Source: Flaveria trinervia
Taxonomy: Eukaryota > Streptophyta > Magnoliopsida > Asterales > Asteraceae
Direction: 5' to 3'
Assembly (NCBI GenBank): GCA_025506515.1
Contig: CM046457.1
Coordinates: 44,490,288-44,554,287 of the forward strand
DNA: 64,000 bases
Each line of letters opens with the position of its first letter. The stretch's first letter is position 1. The translations under genes were made by a program, and so were the position numbers. A model generated the notes under the pieces. It saw only the letters and a list, made by a program, of their open reading frames with translations, had not been told where the DNA came from and did not search any database. Shown in pieces: positions 21,561 to 31,181 of this stretch.

Positions 21561-21775
21561 CGTACCCTAGCCGTCCAGAATCCTCCTAATTCGTTCTCCA
21601 AGTTCATAGAACACATTAGATCGATTCCCAATCGATTTCTAATGTTAGTTTCAATTCTTATTGATTCTTCGTGTGTTCTCACTGATTGGATCGCCAATCA
21701 AATAGGATTCCGCACTATTTGATCTGGTTTACACGCTAATCATTAGGTATTTCATTCAAATACCAGGTCCTAACA
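21561..21775 (+). mobile_element. copia-B 5' LTR, 5' truncated
   Basis: Identical in layout to the last ~215 bp of the 3' LTR (about 35120-35336) and ends GGTCCTAACA just before the PBS. The first ~510 bp, including the motif array and TATA-like box, are missing at the fusion with the gypsy-1 LTR. Confidence 0.88.
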
Positions 21776-21777
21776 AT

Positions 21778-21789
21778 TGGTATCAGAGC
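21778..21789 (+). other. copia-B primer binding site
   Basis: TGGTATCAGAGC two bases after the LTR end CTAACA; complementary to initiator tRNA-Met. Confidence 0.92.
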
Positions 21790-21994
21790 TTTGGCTCTTG
21801 ATTACGTGTGATTCAATCAAGATTGATAAAAAGTTTGTGTTTTTGCACTAAAAACGCAATCGTTTGTGTCAAAACTGATCTTGGACATTCCCTGCTCATC
21901 AAAGTTTGGTTTCTACGGACTTAGGCGATTAGACCTTGCGAAATTTCGAATTTTTACGGCTAAAACACGTTTAACCTAGAAATTTTCGCAAAAC

Positions 21995-22240
21995 AGCAGC
22001 TTCAGTCGCACGAGTGAGCCATTCGCACGACTGGACCTCATTTGCATTGCTCAGACGCACGATTGGACCTAGTCGCATCTCCATTCGTACGATTGAACCA
22101 TTCGTTCGCAGTGTTCATACGCATCATCTTCATTCGCACGACTGAACCGATCACTTAGTTCAGCCGCACGATTGAATCATTCGCATAGTTCATTCGCACA
22201 GATAGCCTAATCGCATCCTTCAGTCACACCAGTTGACAGT
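21995..22240. repeat. CGCACGACTGAACC array in copia-B leader
   Basis: Degenerate units of about 13-18 bp with the core CATTCGCACGACTGAACC. The array fills the leader between PBS and the gag ATG at 22270. The same vocabulary recurs at 30180-30505, 30890-31105 and in the 3' LTR. Confidence 0.8.
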
Positions 22241-22269
22241 TTGTTTTAGTAGACTTAAAGTTATTCGCC

Positions 22270-24200
22270 ATGGAAGATCAAATGTCAGCATTTACTACTG
22301 GAAGGACTCTAGGATCCAGAAACTGCTGTTACTTGAGAGTGAGGTGGGTAATCATAATAAACCACCAAAGATCTTAACGTTAGATGAGTTTCCACACTAG
22401 AAACAACGTTTTGAGATCTACCTAAATGGAGTAGATCCGAATCTGTGGGAAGCTATCGAGATTGGGTATAGTACGCCGGTGGGAGCCGCTGGAGTAAAGC
22501 TAACCTTAGGAGGGATGACAGACGCACAGAAAGTTAAATATAATGTAGAGAAGAGGGTTTATGCATTGATTACACAGTCTATCCCTAAAGACATTTTCCA
22601 CCAGTACTCAGAGAATAAGTAGTCCAAGAAACTATGGGATGAGCTGGAAAAGAGGTACGATGGGAATGCTTCGTTGAAGGCAATCAAGGCTAAGGAGTTA
22701 AAGAAGGAATTCGATAACTTCTCATCGATGGGAAACGAGAGTTTGGACGATGTTAAAGATAGATTCTACCATCTGATGAGTTAACTGCATACACATGGGG
22801 TGGCTACTACCGTGGAAGAGAAAGTTACTAACTTTGCAGACAGATTGCTAGAAAAGTGGGCTTCATTCGTGTCTAACCTGAGACAGAATGGAATGCTGGC
22901 AAAGCTGGATATAAATGACTTCATTCTAAAGCTGCGAGAAGAAGCTCTTAGGATGAAGTACAGAGCTCAGAAGTCTTCGTATACTCATAATCCAGCTTTG
23001 TACAATGCCACGCCTCAAGCTAAGACATCTGGAGCACCTCTCCAGACTGCATTTGTGTCTAGCTCATCGGGTCCTTCACATGCTTCTCCTTCAGGATCAG
23101 ACACGTCGGGGTCTTCTTGTACCCATCATATTGGATCTGAAACAAATGCTACTAGACTGAAGACCGAGAACCTCGGTAATGTGACTATAGAAGTAGCTCA
23201 AGAACACATGGATCTTTTGGCTGCAGTGGTTCATTCTTATGATGGACTTGTTGCTGGGAAGATTGGAAACTGCCATCTGGCAGACGAGGACTACGAGCAG
23301 GTGGACGAAATGGAGCTTGAGAGAATGGACATAATGTGGGCCTTAGCTAGTGCTGTCCAGAGGGCGAAGAAGTTTGTGAAAAAGATCGGACAGAACTTGG
23401 TAGCTTCTAAGGATACCACATTTGGCTTTGACAAGAGCAAAGTGACCTGCTTTAACTGTGGAGAGAAGGGGCACTTCAAGAGAGAATGTGTTAAGCCAAA
23501 GAAGACGGGTAACGGGAACCCATTCTCGTCCTTCACTCGTCAAGACAAGCAAGCTACTAGTTCTACTTCATCAAGCAAGGATCCAAAAGCCTTGACTGCT
23601 CATGATGATAAAGGACAGGACTGGAGCTTTAGGTTTTTCTCTCCAGGGGAATCAAACATTGCAATGTAGAAGACATTGACGATGATTCCGCGAGTGAAGG
23701 AGATCTAGCAGTTGAGATAGCGATGTCAAATATTGAAGAGACAACTGCAACTGAGGTCAGCTACAAGCTTAAAGAGGAGACTACCACAGCAAAGACAGAA
23801 AAGACAGAATCACCAGAACCAGAGACATCTGATGCTGCGTTGATGGCTAACTCTTCTGAACCAACTCAGGTAAGTACCACTGACCAAATGTTTGATAATC
23901 ATGCTTGTTCTGATTGTAATACGTTTAGAAATAGCTAGATGAGAAATTTGCTAGGTTATTAGATCATAATGATAACTTAGTAAAAGATTTGCAACTGTGC
24001 ACTGAGGCTAATAGAGTATTAAAACAAAATGAGCATAGTTACAATGAAAAGATAGACCTTTTGACTAAACAGCTTAGGGAAACTGAAGTAGTTGCATTTA
24101 ACCAAGCTACTAACATTAGGTACTATCTAAACTCCCTAGAAGACACTAAGAAGCAAAAGGCAGTTCTAGAAGTAGAAGTAACTCATTAAAACAGAAACTG
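22270..24200 (+). pseudogene. copia-B gag remnant with zinc knuckle and coiled coil
   Basis: The ATG at 22270 follows the leader array. After an early shift the frame reads ILTLDEFPH and FEIYLNGVDPNLWEAIE, then KLWDELEKRYDGNASLKAIK and NFADRLLEKWASFVSNLRQ (22800-23669 is open), which is the UBN2-type capsid. A CCHC knuckle CFNCGEKGHFKREC lies at about 23450-23492. 23649-24200 continues with an acidic segment and a coiled coil (LTKQLRETEVVAFNQAT). In-frame stops occur near 22398, 22621 and 22784. It would form the particle shell; this copy cannot. Confidence 0.85.
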
Positions 24201-25130
24201 CACAGTTGGACAAGTTCATCACACATAGTCCAACACTTAGTGAGAGAAAGAAACAACATGGAGGGTTTGGGTTACAAAGTGGTTCCACCACCACCTGAGA
24301 CCTTGATGAACACTAAGAGTAGACCCGTAAATAATAACCCCATCAAGGATCATGTGGTGTCTACTCCTCTTGTATGAGTGATTCCTCATGTCCAGATTCC
24401 TCATGTTCATCTATTGAATCTGGAAACAAACAAAAGGAGGCCACTTCAAAGGCAAAGGGTAAATTGCCTTGTGTTAATCTGGAAAAAGAATTTGAAAAGG
24501 TTAACTTAAAGTCAGGGTCAAACAGAGTCAAATCAGAACCTAAAAGACTGTAATGTTAATCTTTCACATGTTTTAAGTCAAAAACCAGTTAACCAAAAGG
24601 AAAAAGATGTTAAACATGTAAAACAGTTAACTTTGTTAAACAAGAGAAAACATCAAAAGAACCAGAGTCAAAACCTAAAGTGAGTGATACTAGAGTGTCA
24701 CACACGTCTCCACAAAGAATGTTTAATCATAAAGTTGATAGCAGGTCGTGCTACAACTGTGGAGAATGTGGACACATGCTTCCTATTGTCCTATTATCAG
24801 ACACCTAGGAAGAAGATTGAACTTCAGGACTCAAAACCTAGGTCTTCTAAGAGGAGTTCTTTAACTCCACCTAGAAGAACTAGTGAACATAAGTTCAACC
24901 CATTAGCCAGTCGACTGTTTATCACAAACAGGCATTGCACAAATCTGGCTTATGGAAAGAGAAGTCAACCTCTGTGTCTGATAATGATGACAAGAAGGAA
25001 CCTGAGCTACCCTCACCTTCTAAGGGTCAATGGGTTGAATTCTTATGTGTGATGCCTCGGGAAACCCAAGCCAGTAAAGGCTTGGGTTCCTAACCTAAAC
25101 TAATCCTTTACATTGTATGTGCAGGGTGTT
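24201..25130 (+). pseudogene. copia-B gag-pol linker with second zinc knuckle
   Basis: The frame is broken but low-complexity Lys/Ser/Pro coding traces remain. 24684-25052 is the longest open piece. A second knuckle-like CYNCGECGHML lies at about 24749-24780, with the reading lost before its last Cys. The two-knuckle layout matches copias E and F. Confidence 0.6.
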
Positions 25131-25629
25131 CGCTACAGTGCTGAAACTAACACGTGGATTGTAGACACGGAGCATCCAGGCACATGACAGGAAATAGGGC
25201 TCTTTTATCTAACGTCAAGCAAATAAAAGGAGGGCATGTTTCGTTTGCTGGAAACAAGGGAGGATATATCACAGCTCAGGGAGAAGTGGAATCAGAAAGT
25301 TAAGTTTGATAAGGTGAACTACGTTCAACAACTTCAAAATAACTTACTTTCTGTTTCCAAATCTGCGATAAGGGATTTAAAGTCATCTTCGACAACAAGA
25401 AGCGTTACGTCTCAAGAAAGATTACGTGATCTCAGAAGACCAAGTTTTGAAGACTGCTTCAAGATATAAAGACCTTTATGTTTTTGATCTGTCAACAGCT
25501 GCTACAACGGATCATGAGGTTCAGTGTTTTCCATCTAAAGCTACTGAGAAGGATTCCATCTCCTGGCATAGGAGAATGGGACACATTAGTCAAAGGAAGA
25601 TGAATCACTTGATCAGAAGGATCTGGTGA
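25131..25629 (+). pseudogene. copia-B protease and GAG-pre-integrase remnant
   Basis: NTWIVDT at about 25149-25170 is the protease active site. One base is missing directly after D-T, so the catalytic Gly and the following S-R-H-M-T-G block fall in another frame. 25236-25469 and 25426-25629 carry the rest, ending with SWHRRMGHISQRKMN, the GAG-pre-integrase signature. Confidence 0.8.
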
Positions 25630-26800
25630 GAGGAGTTAATGTCAAGAACTTCCAGCTTCCTGATTTTTGTGTAGCTTGCAAGAAAGGCAAACAGACGAAG
25701 AAGTCTCATAAGGAAAAGAAAGTTCATTCAATAGAACTTCCTCTTGAACTTCTTCACATGGATTTGTTTGGTCCAGTCAGTACAAAGAGCATAGCAGGCA
25801 ACTTGTACTGTTTTGTGGTTACTGATAACTACTCAAAGTTCTCTTGGCTAATGTTTCTGACGTCCAAATCAGAAACATTTGAGTCATTCAAGGAGTTAGT
25901 AACCACACTGGAATCTCTCTACAAGCTGAAGGTTAGACAAGTACGCTCAGACAACGGGACGGAATTCAAGAACCAGTGGATGGAGGCTTACTGCAAGGAA
26001 AAGGGAATTGTACATCAATTCACTTCTGCCTACACGCCTCAGATTAATGGCGTTGCTGAGAGAAAGAACAGAAGCTTGATAGAGACTGCACAGACTATGC
26101 TGGCAGACTCGAAACTGCCTATCCAATTTTGGAATGAGGCAGTTGCTAATGCATGTTATACACTGAATCGAGTTCTGATTGTCAAGCACCACAGAAAGAC
26201 ATGTTACGAGCTACTACAAAGACGCAAACCGAATTTGGAGTATCTCGAACCATTTGGCGCGCCGTGCACACTTCTGAAGAAAAAAACAAGAAGGTAAATT
26301 CAGAGAAGGCGGATGAAGGAATCTTTCTAGGATACAACATACCGAACAAGAGGGTTTACAACAACTCAATGGGTCTAGTAGAAGTGTGGTGTAATGTTGA
26401 CGTTCAGAGATATACCACACCACCTACTGGCAAAGGACTCGCCTACTTTTTTGACTATGATGGATTCTTCAAGTCCTTCAAGATCCCTCTCTCTCCCTTG
26501 GATGACGAGTTAGCTACACGAATTATGTATGATATCTTGAATACACCAACATCTAGCTCACAGGGAGAATCATCTACTCAGTCAGGGGGAGTAGTCGACG
26601 ACAGTGACTCCTCCTCTGAAGATGAAGCTGAAGAAGATGACCAGAACAGTCAGGAGGAACAGGTTCCAGTTCCTGAAAGTCCACAAGCATCTACCAGTGA
26701 TGCACCTTCGACTTCGGAGCCTCAAACTCCAACTACCTCAGATGCAGAACCAAATGTTCATAATCTTGTCTCTGAGGTAGCTGTTCCTACTACTCCAGGA
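25626..26800 (+). pseudogene. copia-B integrase
   Basis: 25626-26297 is an uninterrupted 223-residue core: finger Cys pair CVACKKGKQTKK, LLHMDLFGPV with the first catalytic Asp, VRSDNGTEFKN with the second, and GVAERKNRSLIETA with the Glu, then FWNEAVANACYTLNR. After one shift, 26250-26800 holds the C-terminal region (DEGIFLGYNIPNKRVYNN) and a Ser/Thr/Pro/Glu-rich spacer leading to RT. All three catalytic acidic residues are present, so this domain decayed only lightly. Confidence 0.9.
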
Positions 26801-26802
26801 TC

Positions 26803-27708
26803 ATGACTAAACGTCTATCATCCTTAGACAATGTCATTGGGGATGTCAGATCAGGTGTACAAACCAGAAATCAGCTATACTCAGCTGATTACACCTCAGT
26901 TATGGAGAAGGGATATATTCATGATGGTGCTTATCGGTGTTCTGTCTCGCAGTTTGAGCAAAAATACGTCAGTGATGCACTAAATGATGAGGCGTGGGTG
27001 AGTGTCATGCAAGAAGAACTTCTTCAGTTCAAGAAGTTAGGTGTCTGGACTCCGGTTGATAGACCTAAAGGTGCTAAGGTCATTGGCACCAAATGGGTCT
27101 TGAAATGCAAGAAGGATGACCAAGGGGTCATTATCAGGAACAAGGCTCGATTGGTGGTTCAAGGATTTTGTCAAGTCGAGGGAATTGACTACAATGAAGT
27201 GTTTGCACCCCTGGCAAGGATGGAGGCCATTCGCATCTTCCTTGCCTAAGCATCGTACATGAAGATTAAAGTCTACCAATTAGATGTGAAGAGTGCATTC
27301 CTTCATGCGGAAATCAGAGAAACAGTCTATGTCAATCAACCTGAGGGATTTGAAGATCCTTATCATTGGGATAGAGTTTACAAACTCGACAAGGCTTTAT
27401 ACGGGCTTCATCAAGCTCCAAGAGCCTGGTATAAGAAACTCTCGACTCATCTTGTGAAACACGGCTTTCGCAGGGGAGTCATTGACTGCACGCTGTTCAT
27501 CAAAGAAAAAGATGGCGACCTACTGCTCGTACAGATCTATGTTGATGACATAATCTTCGGTTCAAAGAACGAAGAGTTATGCAAAGAGTTTGAAGCAGTT
27601 ATGAAGAAAGAATTTGAGATTAGTGCTATAGGGGAGATGAGTTCTTTCTCGGGTTACAAGTGGATCAGACTCCAAATGGGATATTTCTACATCAGATCGA
27701 ATATGTAG
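26803..27708 (+). pseudogene. copia-B reverse transcriptase
   Basis: 26803-27249 reads WVSVMQEELLQFKKLGVW, GTKWVLKCKKDDQG and KARLVVQGFCQVEGIDYNE. A stop at 27247 replaces one codon, then 27259-27708 continues with YQLDVKSAFLHAEI, LYGLHQAPRAWYK and the active-site IYVDDIIFGSKNEEL at about 27534-27580. The sequence type (YVDDIIFGS with E-F-E-x-S-A-x-G-E-M) is typical of the SIRE lineage of plant Ty1-copia. A small shift near 27650 separates it from RNase H. Confidence 0.9.
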
Positions 27709-28505
27709 GAGACATTCTAAGTCGTTTTGACATGGAGAATGCTTCTGCTACTCGGACTCCACTTGCTATAAATCACGATATAGCACCTGATGAAAATGGA
27801 GATCTTGTAGATGCCACAATGTACCGAGGAATGATTAGATCCCTCATGTATCTCACTGCCTCAAGACTTGATATCATGTATGCTACATGTTTATGTTCTG
27901 GATATCAGGCTAAGCCTAAGGTCAACCATCTTATCAGGGTCAAGAGGATATTTTGTTATCTGAAGGGTACACCCACACTTGGGTTGTGGTATCCTCATGA
28001 TGATGACTTTGAGCTCACGGCATATAGTGACTCGGATTACGGGGGCTGCAAGATGGATTACAAGTTTACATCAGCAGGGTGTCAATTCTTTGGGAGAAGA
28101 TTAGTTACCTCGCAGTGTAAGAAGCATACATCAGTTGCATTGTCAACCTGTGAAGCCGAATACGTTGCTGCTGCAAGTTGCTGTTCACAAATCATCTGGA
28201 TTCAACAGCAAATGCGGGATTAAGGTTTAAAGTTTTCTTCTACTCCTATTTTTGTGATAACTCTGCTGCAATTGCAGTAACTAAAAATCCGGTCCAACAT
28301 CCAAAGACCAAACATATCGGTATTAAATACCAGTTCATAAGAGATGTCTTGAAAAGAACTTAATTGATGTGGTAAAAATTAATACCGATTTTTAACGCGC
28401 TGACCTCTATACTAAAGCCTTGATAAACCACGTTTTCAATATTTGCTAGAGGTCAATGACATTAAAAAGAAATGTGATGTTATTCCTGATGATGATCATG
28501 TGTAG
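27660..28505 (+). pseudogene. copia-B RNase H
   Basis: 27660-28223 contains MYRGMIRSLMYLTASRLDI, LKGTPTLGLWYP, AYSDSDYGGCKMDYKFTSAG and ALSTCEAEYVAAASC. 28178-28363 continues in another frame with FCDNSAAIAVTKNPVQHPKT and KHIGIKYQFIRD. A further shift gives traces of the ADLYTKAL ending near 28400-28420. This is the last domain of gag-pol; about 2.7 kb of non-coding sequence and then the accessory gene follow. Confidence 0.88.
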
Positions 28506-30179
28506 TCCGATGTAGTTTAGTTAATTTTTCTTTTTTATTTGTTATTTTATTTTACTTATTTATTTTAGTCTGTTTAAATTAAACTCATGTTATTTGATGT
28601 TTATTAAAATCCTAAAATAATTAAACCAGTTATGATTTTAGTATTTTAGGGGGAGAATAAGTCAGTAAGTAACATTAAAAAAAGAGGGAGAAGGAGTGGA
28701 AAGCTGATATAAGGTAGATCGTATCTGTGATACCGATTCAAACCCTTTGGAATATGATAGTACACAGGAACAAATCAAGAGGGACTTTAAAATTTAATTT
28801 AGAAAAGATGCAAAAATTCAAAGTATAAGTCTGTGTAGTCTAAGCAATATAAAAGGGAAGATGATAGAAAAACTGGTAACTCCTAAGGTAACACAACGAG
28901 AGTAGACCTAGAGGTTGCTAGACCACATTTGATATGTCGGTAGATTCAACACAATAGATGATTAGACCTGACTGGTGATCTCAAGATCAAACTAAGTTGT
29001 TCAACTGACTGTGGGCTTCCATCTTATCACTGGTTAACACAATCAACAATATTCCAATAAGGGGTAATGAGCATGTAAACGCCACAAATGTGTGCGGATG
29101 ACCATAAATAGAGCAAAGCATGAAAACAATGAACGAAAAATTTTATCAAGCTAATGACTTATGTTGTTCGTGCATTTTGTGCAAAATAAAATTAAGCTGC
29201 TCTAACAAGGAGATAGGTTGTGTGCCTCTCTGCTGTGCGATGGCACTGACCTGAGGATAAGCATAACCTAGATATTCTAGAATTCATTGTTGTTTGCCGC
29301 CTCTCTACTGTGCGATGGCACTGACCTGAGGATTGGCTTCTCTTTGAAAGATCTAATAATAGTCTCTTCTTGTAAACATACCCGTAGACCGCTCAAAATC
29401 TCTTGAGGAATGTTGATTACCATATAAGTGTGGGATCCACAAATGTTAGTTGAAATAATTAAACCTAAATCTATCACTAGTCTGTGTCAAAAGTCTGTGT
29501 ATGGATTTAAGTGGACAAACATATTGACAATCATTGTGGCCGCTATTCTTGAAAGTTCAAATCAATGTGGTAATCTAATAGTTCCAGTATGATTTCCTAA
29601 AAGTTGCTAATGATTGGATGAAAACCAAGAATAGAGCATCAAAAGATTTTGATAACAAGTCCCAAATGATTTGACTTGCCTGTATGATTCCAAAATTGAA
29701 TTGGTCCAGGTGTGGTCAATCTAAGTTGAAGCTGCCTATTCCGGAACCAAATCCGTAGATTTCCATCTTAGGATTTATCTCTCATAAAAAAGCCAAAAAC
29801 AAGTTTTATTTTTTTGTACGTTAGTTAGTTTTTTTTCTAATTCTTAGTCTTTTAGTTTTGTTTGTTTGCCGGACTACATCATGAAAATCGGTAAGGGATC
29901 AACTCACTAAAAGGGTCATGTCTGAGATGACCACATGGTTTTCAAAGTTTAAAACAGTCACGTTGAGGAGACAAAGTGTTTAAAAGAGTCCCGTCTGAGG
30001 TGACTAAATGTTTAAAAGGATCACGTCTGAGGTGACAAAGTGTTTAAAAGAGTCACGTTTGAGGTGACTAAATTGTAAAAGGATCATGTCTGAGATGATC
30101 AAAAGCTCATAATGTTAATTTCAAAAGGTAAAAGGTCTTAAAAGTAAAATGTTCAAAATGGCAGAAAATTTACTAAGTG
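28506..30179 (+). other. copia-B spacer between pol and accessory gene
   Basis: No gene is recognisable. It contains a 35-bp direct repeat (29224-29258 and 29299-29333, one mismatch) with the core GCGATGGCACTGACCTGAGG, and a short tandem repeat at 29905-30105. A purine-rich GGGGGAGAA near 28649 resembles an internal polypurine tract. Confidence 0.7.
29905..30105. repeat. ~31-bp tandem repeat (GTCTGAGGTGAC units)
   Basis: About six units built on TCACGTCTGAGGTGAC followed by AAAGTGTTTAAAAG. GTCACGT...GAGGTGAC gives each unit a weak inverted repeat. It lies in the spacer 5' of the CGCACGA array. Confidence 0.8.
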
Positions 30180-30505
30180 TGACCATTCGCACGATTGCAC
30201 CATGAGTATGGACCAACCATGCGAATGGCTCCCATTCGCACGACTAGACATGAGATTGAGCCATTCATCCAAATGGCTTATCAGAATGTTCCATTCGACC
30301 GAATGGAAGGGGGCAAATGAATCAGTCGACCGACTGAGACTCAGTCGATTAACTGAAGGTGCGAATGAAAGGGCATGATTGAGTCAGTCAACCGACTGAA
30401 CCTCAATCGGTCAACTGCATGCGACTGACGGGGCCAATCGCACGATTGAGACTCAGTCGCCTAAATGAACTGAGCTAATGAGGCCAGTCGGCCGATTGAG
30501 CTCAG
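30180..30505. repeat. CGCACGA/TCGACCGACTGA array upstream of accessory gene
   Basis: Degenerate units with CATTCGCACGA, CAGTCGACCGACTGA and CAATCGCACGATTGA cores, spaced about 13-20 bp. It ends about 7 bases before a TATA-like box at 30512-30520. The same motif family lies upstream of the TATA-like box in the LTR. Confidence 0.8.
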
Positions 30506-30511
30506 TTTCAG

Positions 30512-30520
30512 TATTTAAAG
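30512..30520 (+). promoter_or_regulatory. candidate internal TATA box for accessory gene
   Basis: TATTTAAAG, a good plant TATA variant, sits at the downstream edge of the 30180-30505 array. A start about 30 bases later would give a short leader exon reaching the donor-like CAG/GTAGAT at 30647/30648, then the acceptor at 31177. This is prediction only. Confidence 0.45.
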
Positions 30521-30647
30521 GGCCACAGTCGATCGCATTTTACTTATCACTCCCAGTCGCATTTCTTCCCGTTACTCTGCCAAAATTTCTCTAGACCTTG
30601 TTTTCACATTGCTGTTGATCTTATGACGTTCGGTGACTTATATACAG

Positions 30648-31177
30648 GTAGATGGCATTGATATCGCACCGAAAACAGAAGGAATGGAACCCTAATTTGG
30701 TGATATTTGAATGAAAACAAGAAATGGACTATAAATGACCTAATAACCAACCTAAACTATGCAAAATGTTAAAATTAAGTTTAATAGGTTATTAATGACT
30801 AAATAGCGAGTCTATTGAACCGGTAACCCATGTTAAATCACTTGTTTTGGTCAAGATTCGAACAGCAGGAAACTGAACAGTGGGACAGGCGACTGGTCGT
30901 CCGGATGAACTCTAATGCACGCGATTGGATCAATCGGCCGAATGAACCATGCGAATGAGCTCAGTTGGCCGACTGAACCAATCGCAGACTCAGTCAGCAG
31001 ATTGAACTCAATCACATGTCTCATTCACCCGAACGAGCTCAGTCGCATGAAATAACAACCAACTGACTTCAGTCGCATGATTCATTCGCACAAACGAATC
31101 AGAATGAATTTAAATATTACACTTAGAACTAAATTTTGATGTAGTATGTACTAATGGTTCTGTGTCTTGTGTTTCAG
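30648..31177 (+). other. candidate leader intron of accessory gene
   Basis: The left side is ATACAG/GTAGAT. The right side is a T-rich tract ending TTTCAG at 31175-31177, with a branch-point-like ACTAAT 23-28 bases upstream of the AG. It contains the third CGCACGA array (30890-31105). The acceptor is convincing; the donor is one of several possible choices. Confidence 0.45.
30890..31105. repeat. third CGCACGA-type array of copia-B
   Basis: Motifs such as CAGTCGCATGA, CAATCGGCCGAATGAACC and CATTCGCACAAACGAATC in loose tandem, just 5' of the acceptor and ATG of the accessory gene. Confidence 0.75.
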
Positions 31178-31181
31178 GAAA

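Noticed and set aside
29905..30505. Regularly spaced repeats that superficially resemble a CRISPR array.
   Set aside because: Units and spacers are both degenerate, the context is a plant retrotransposon and no cas genes exist.
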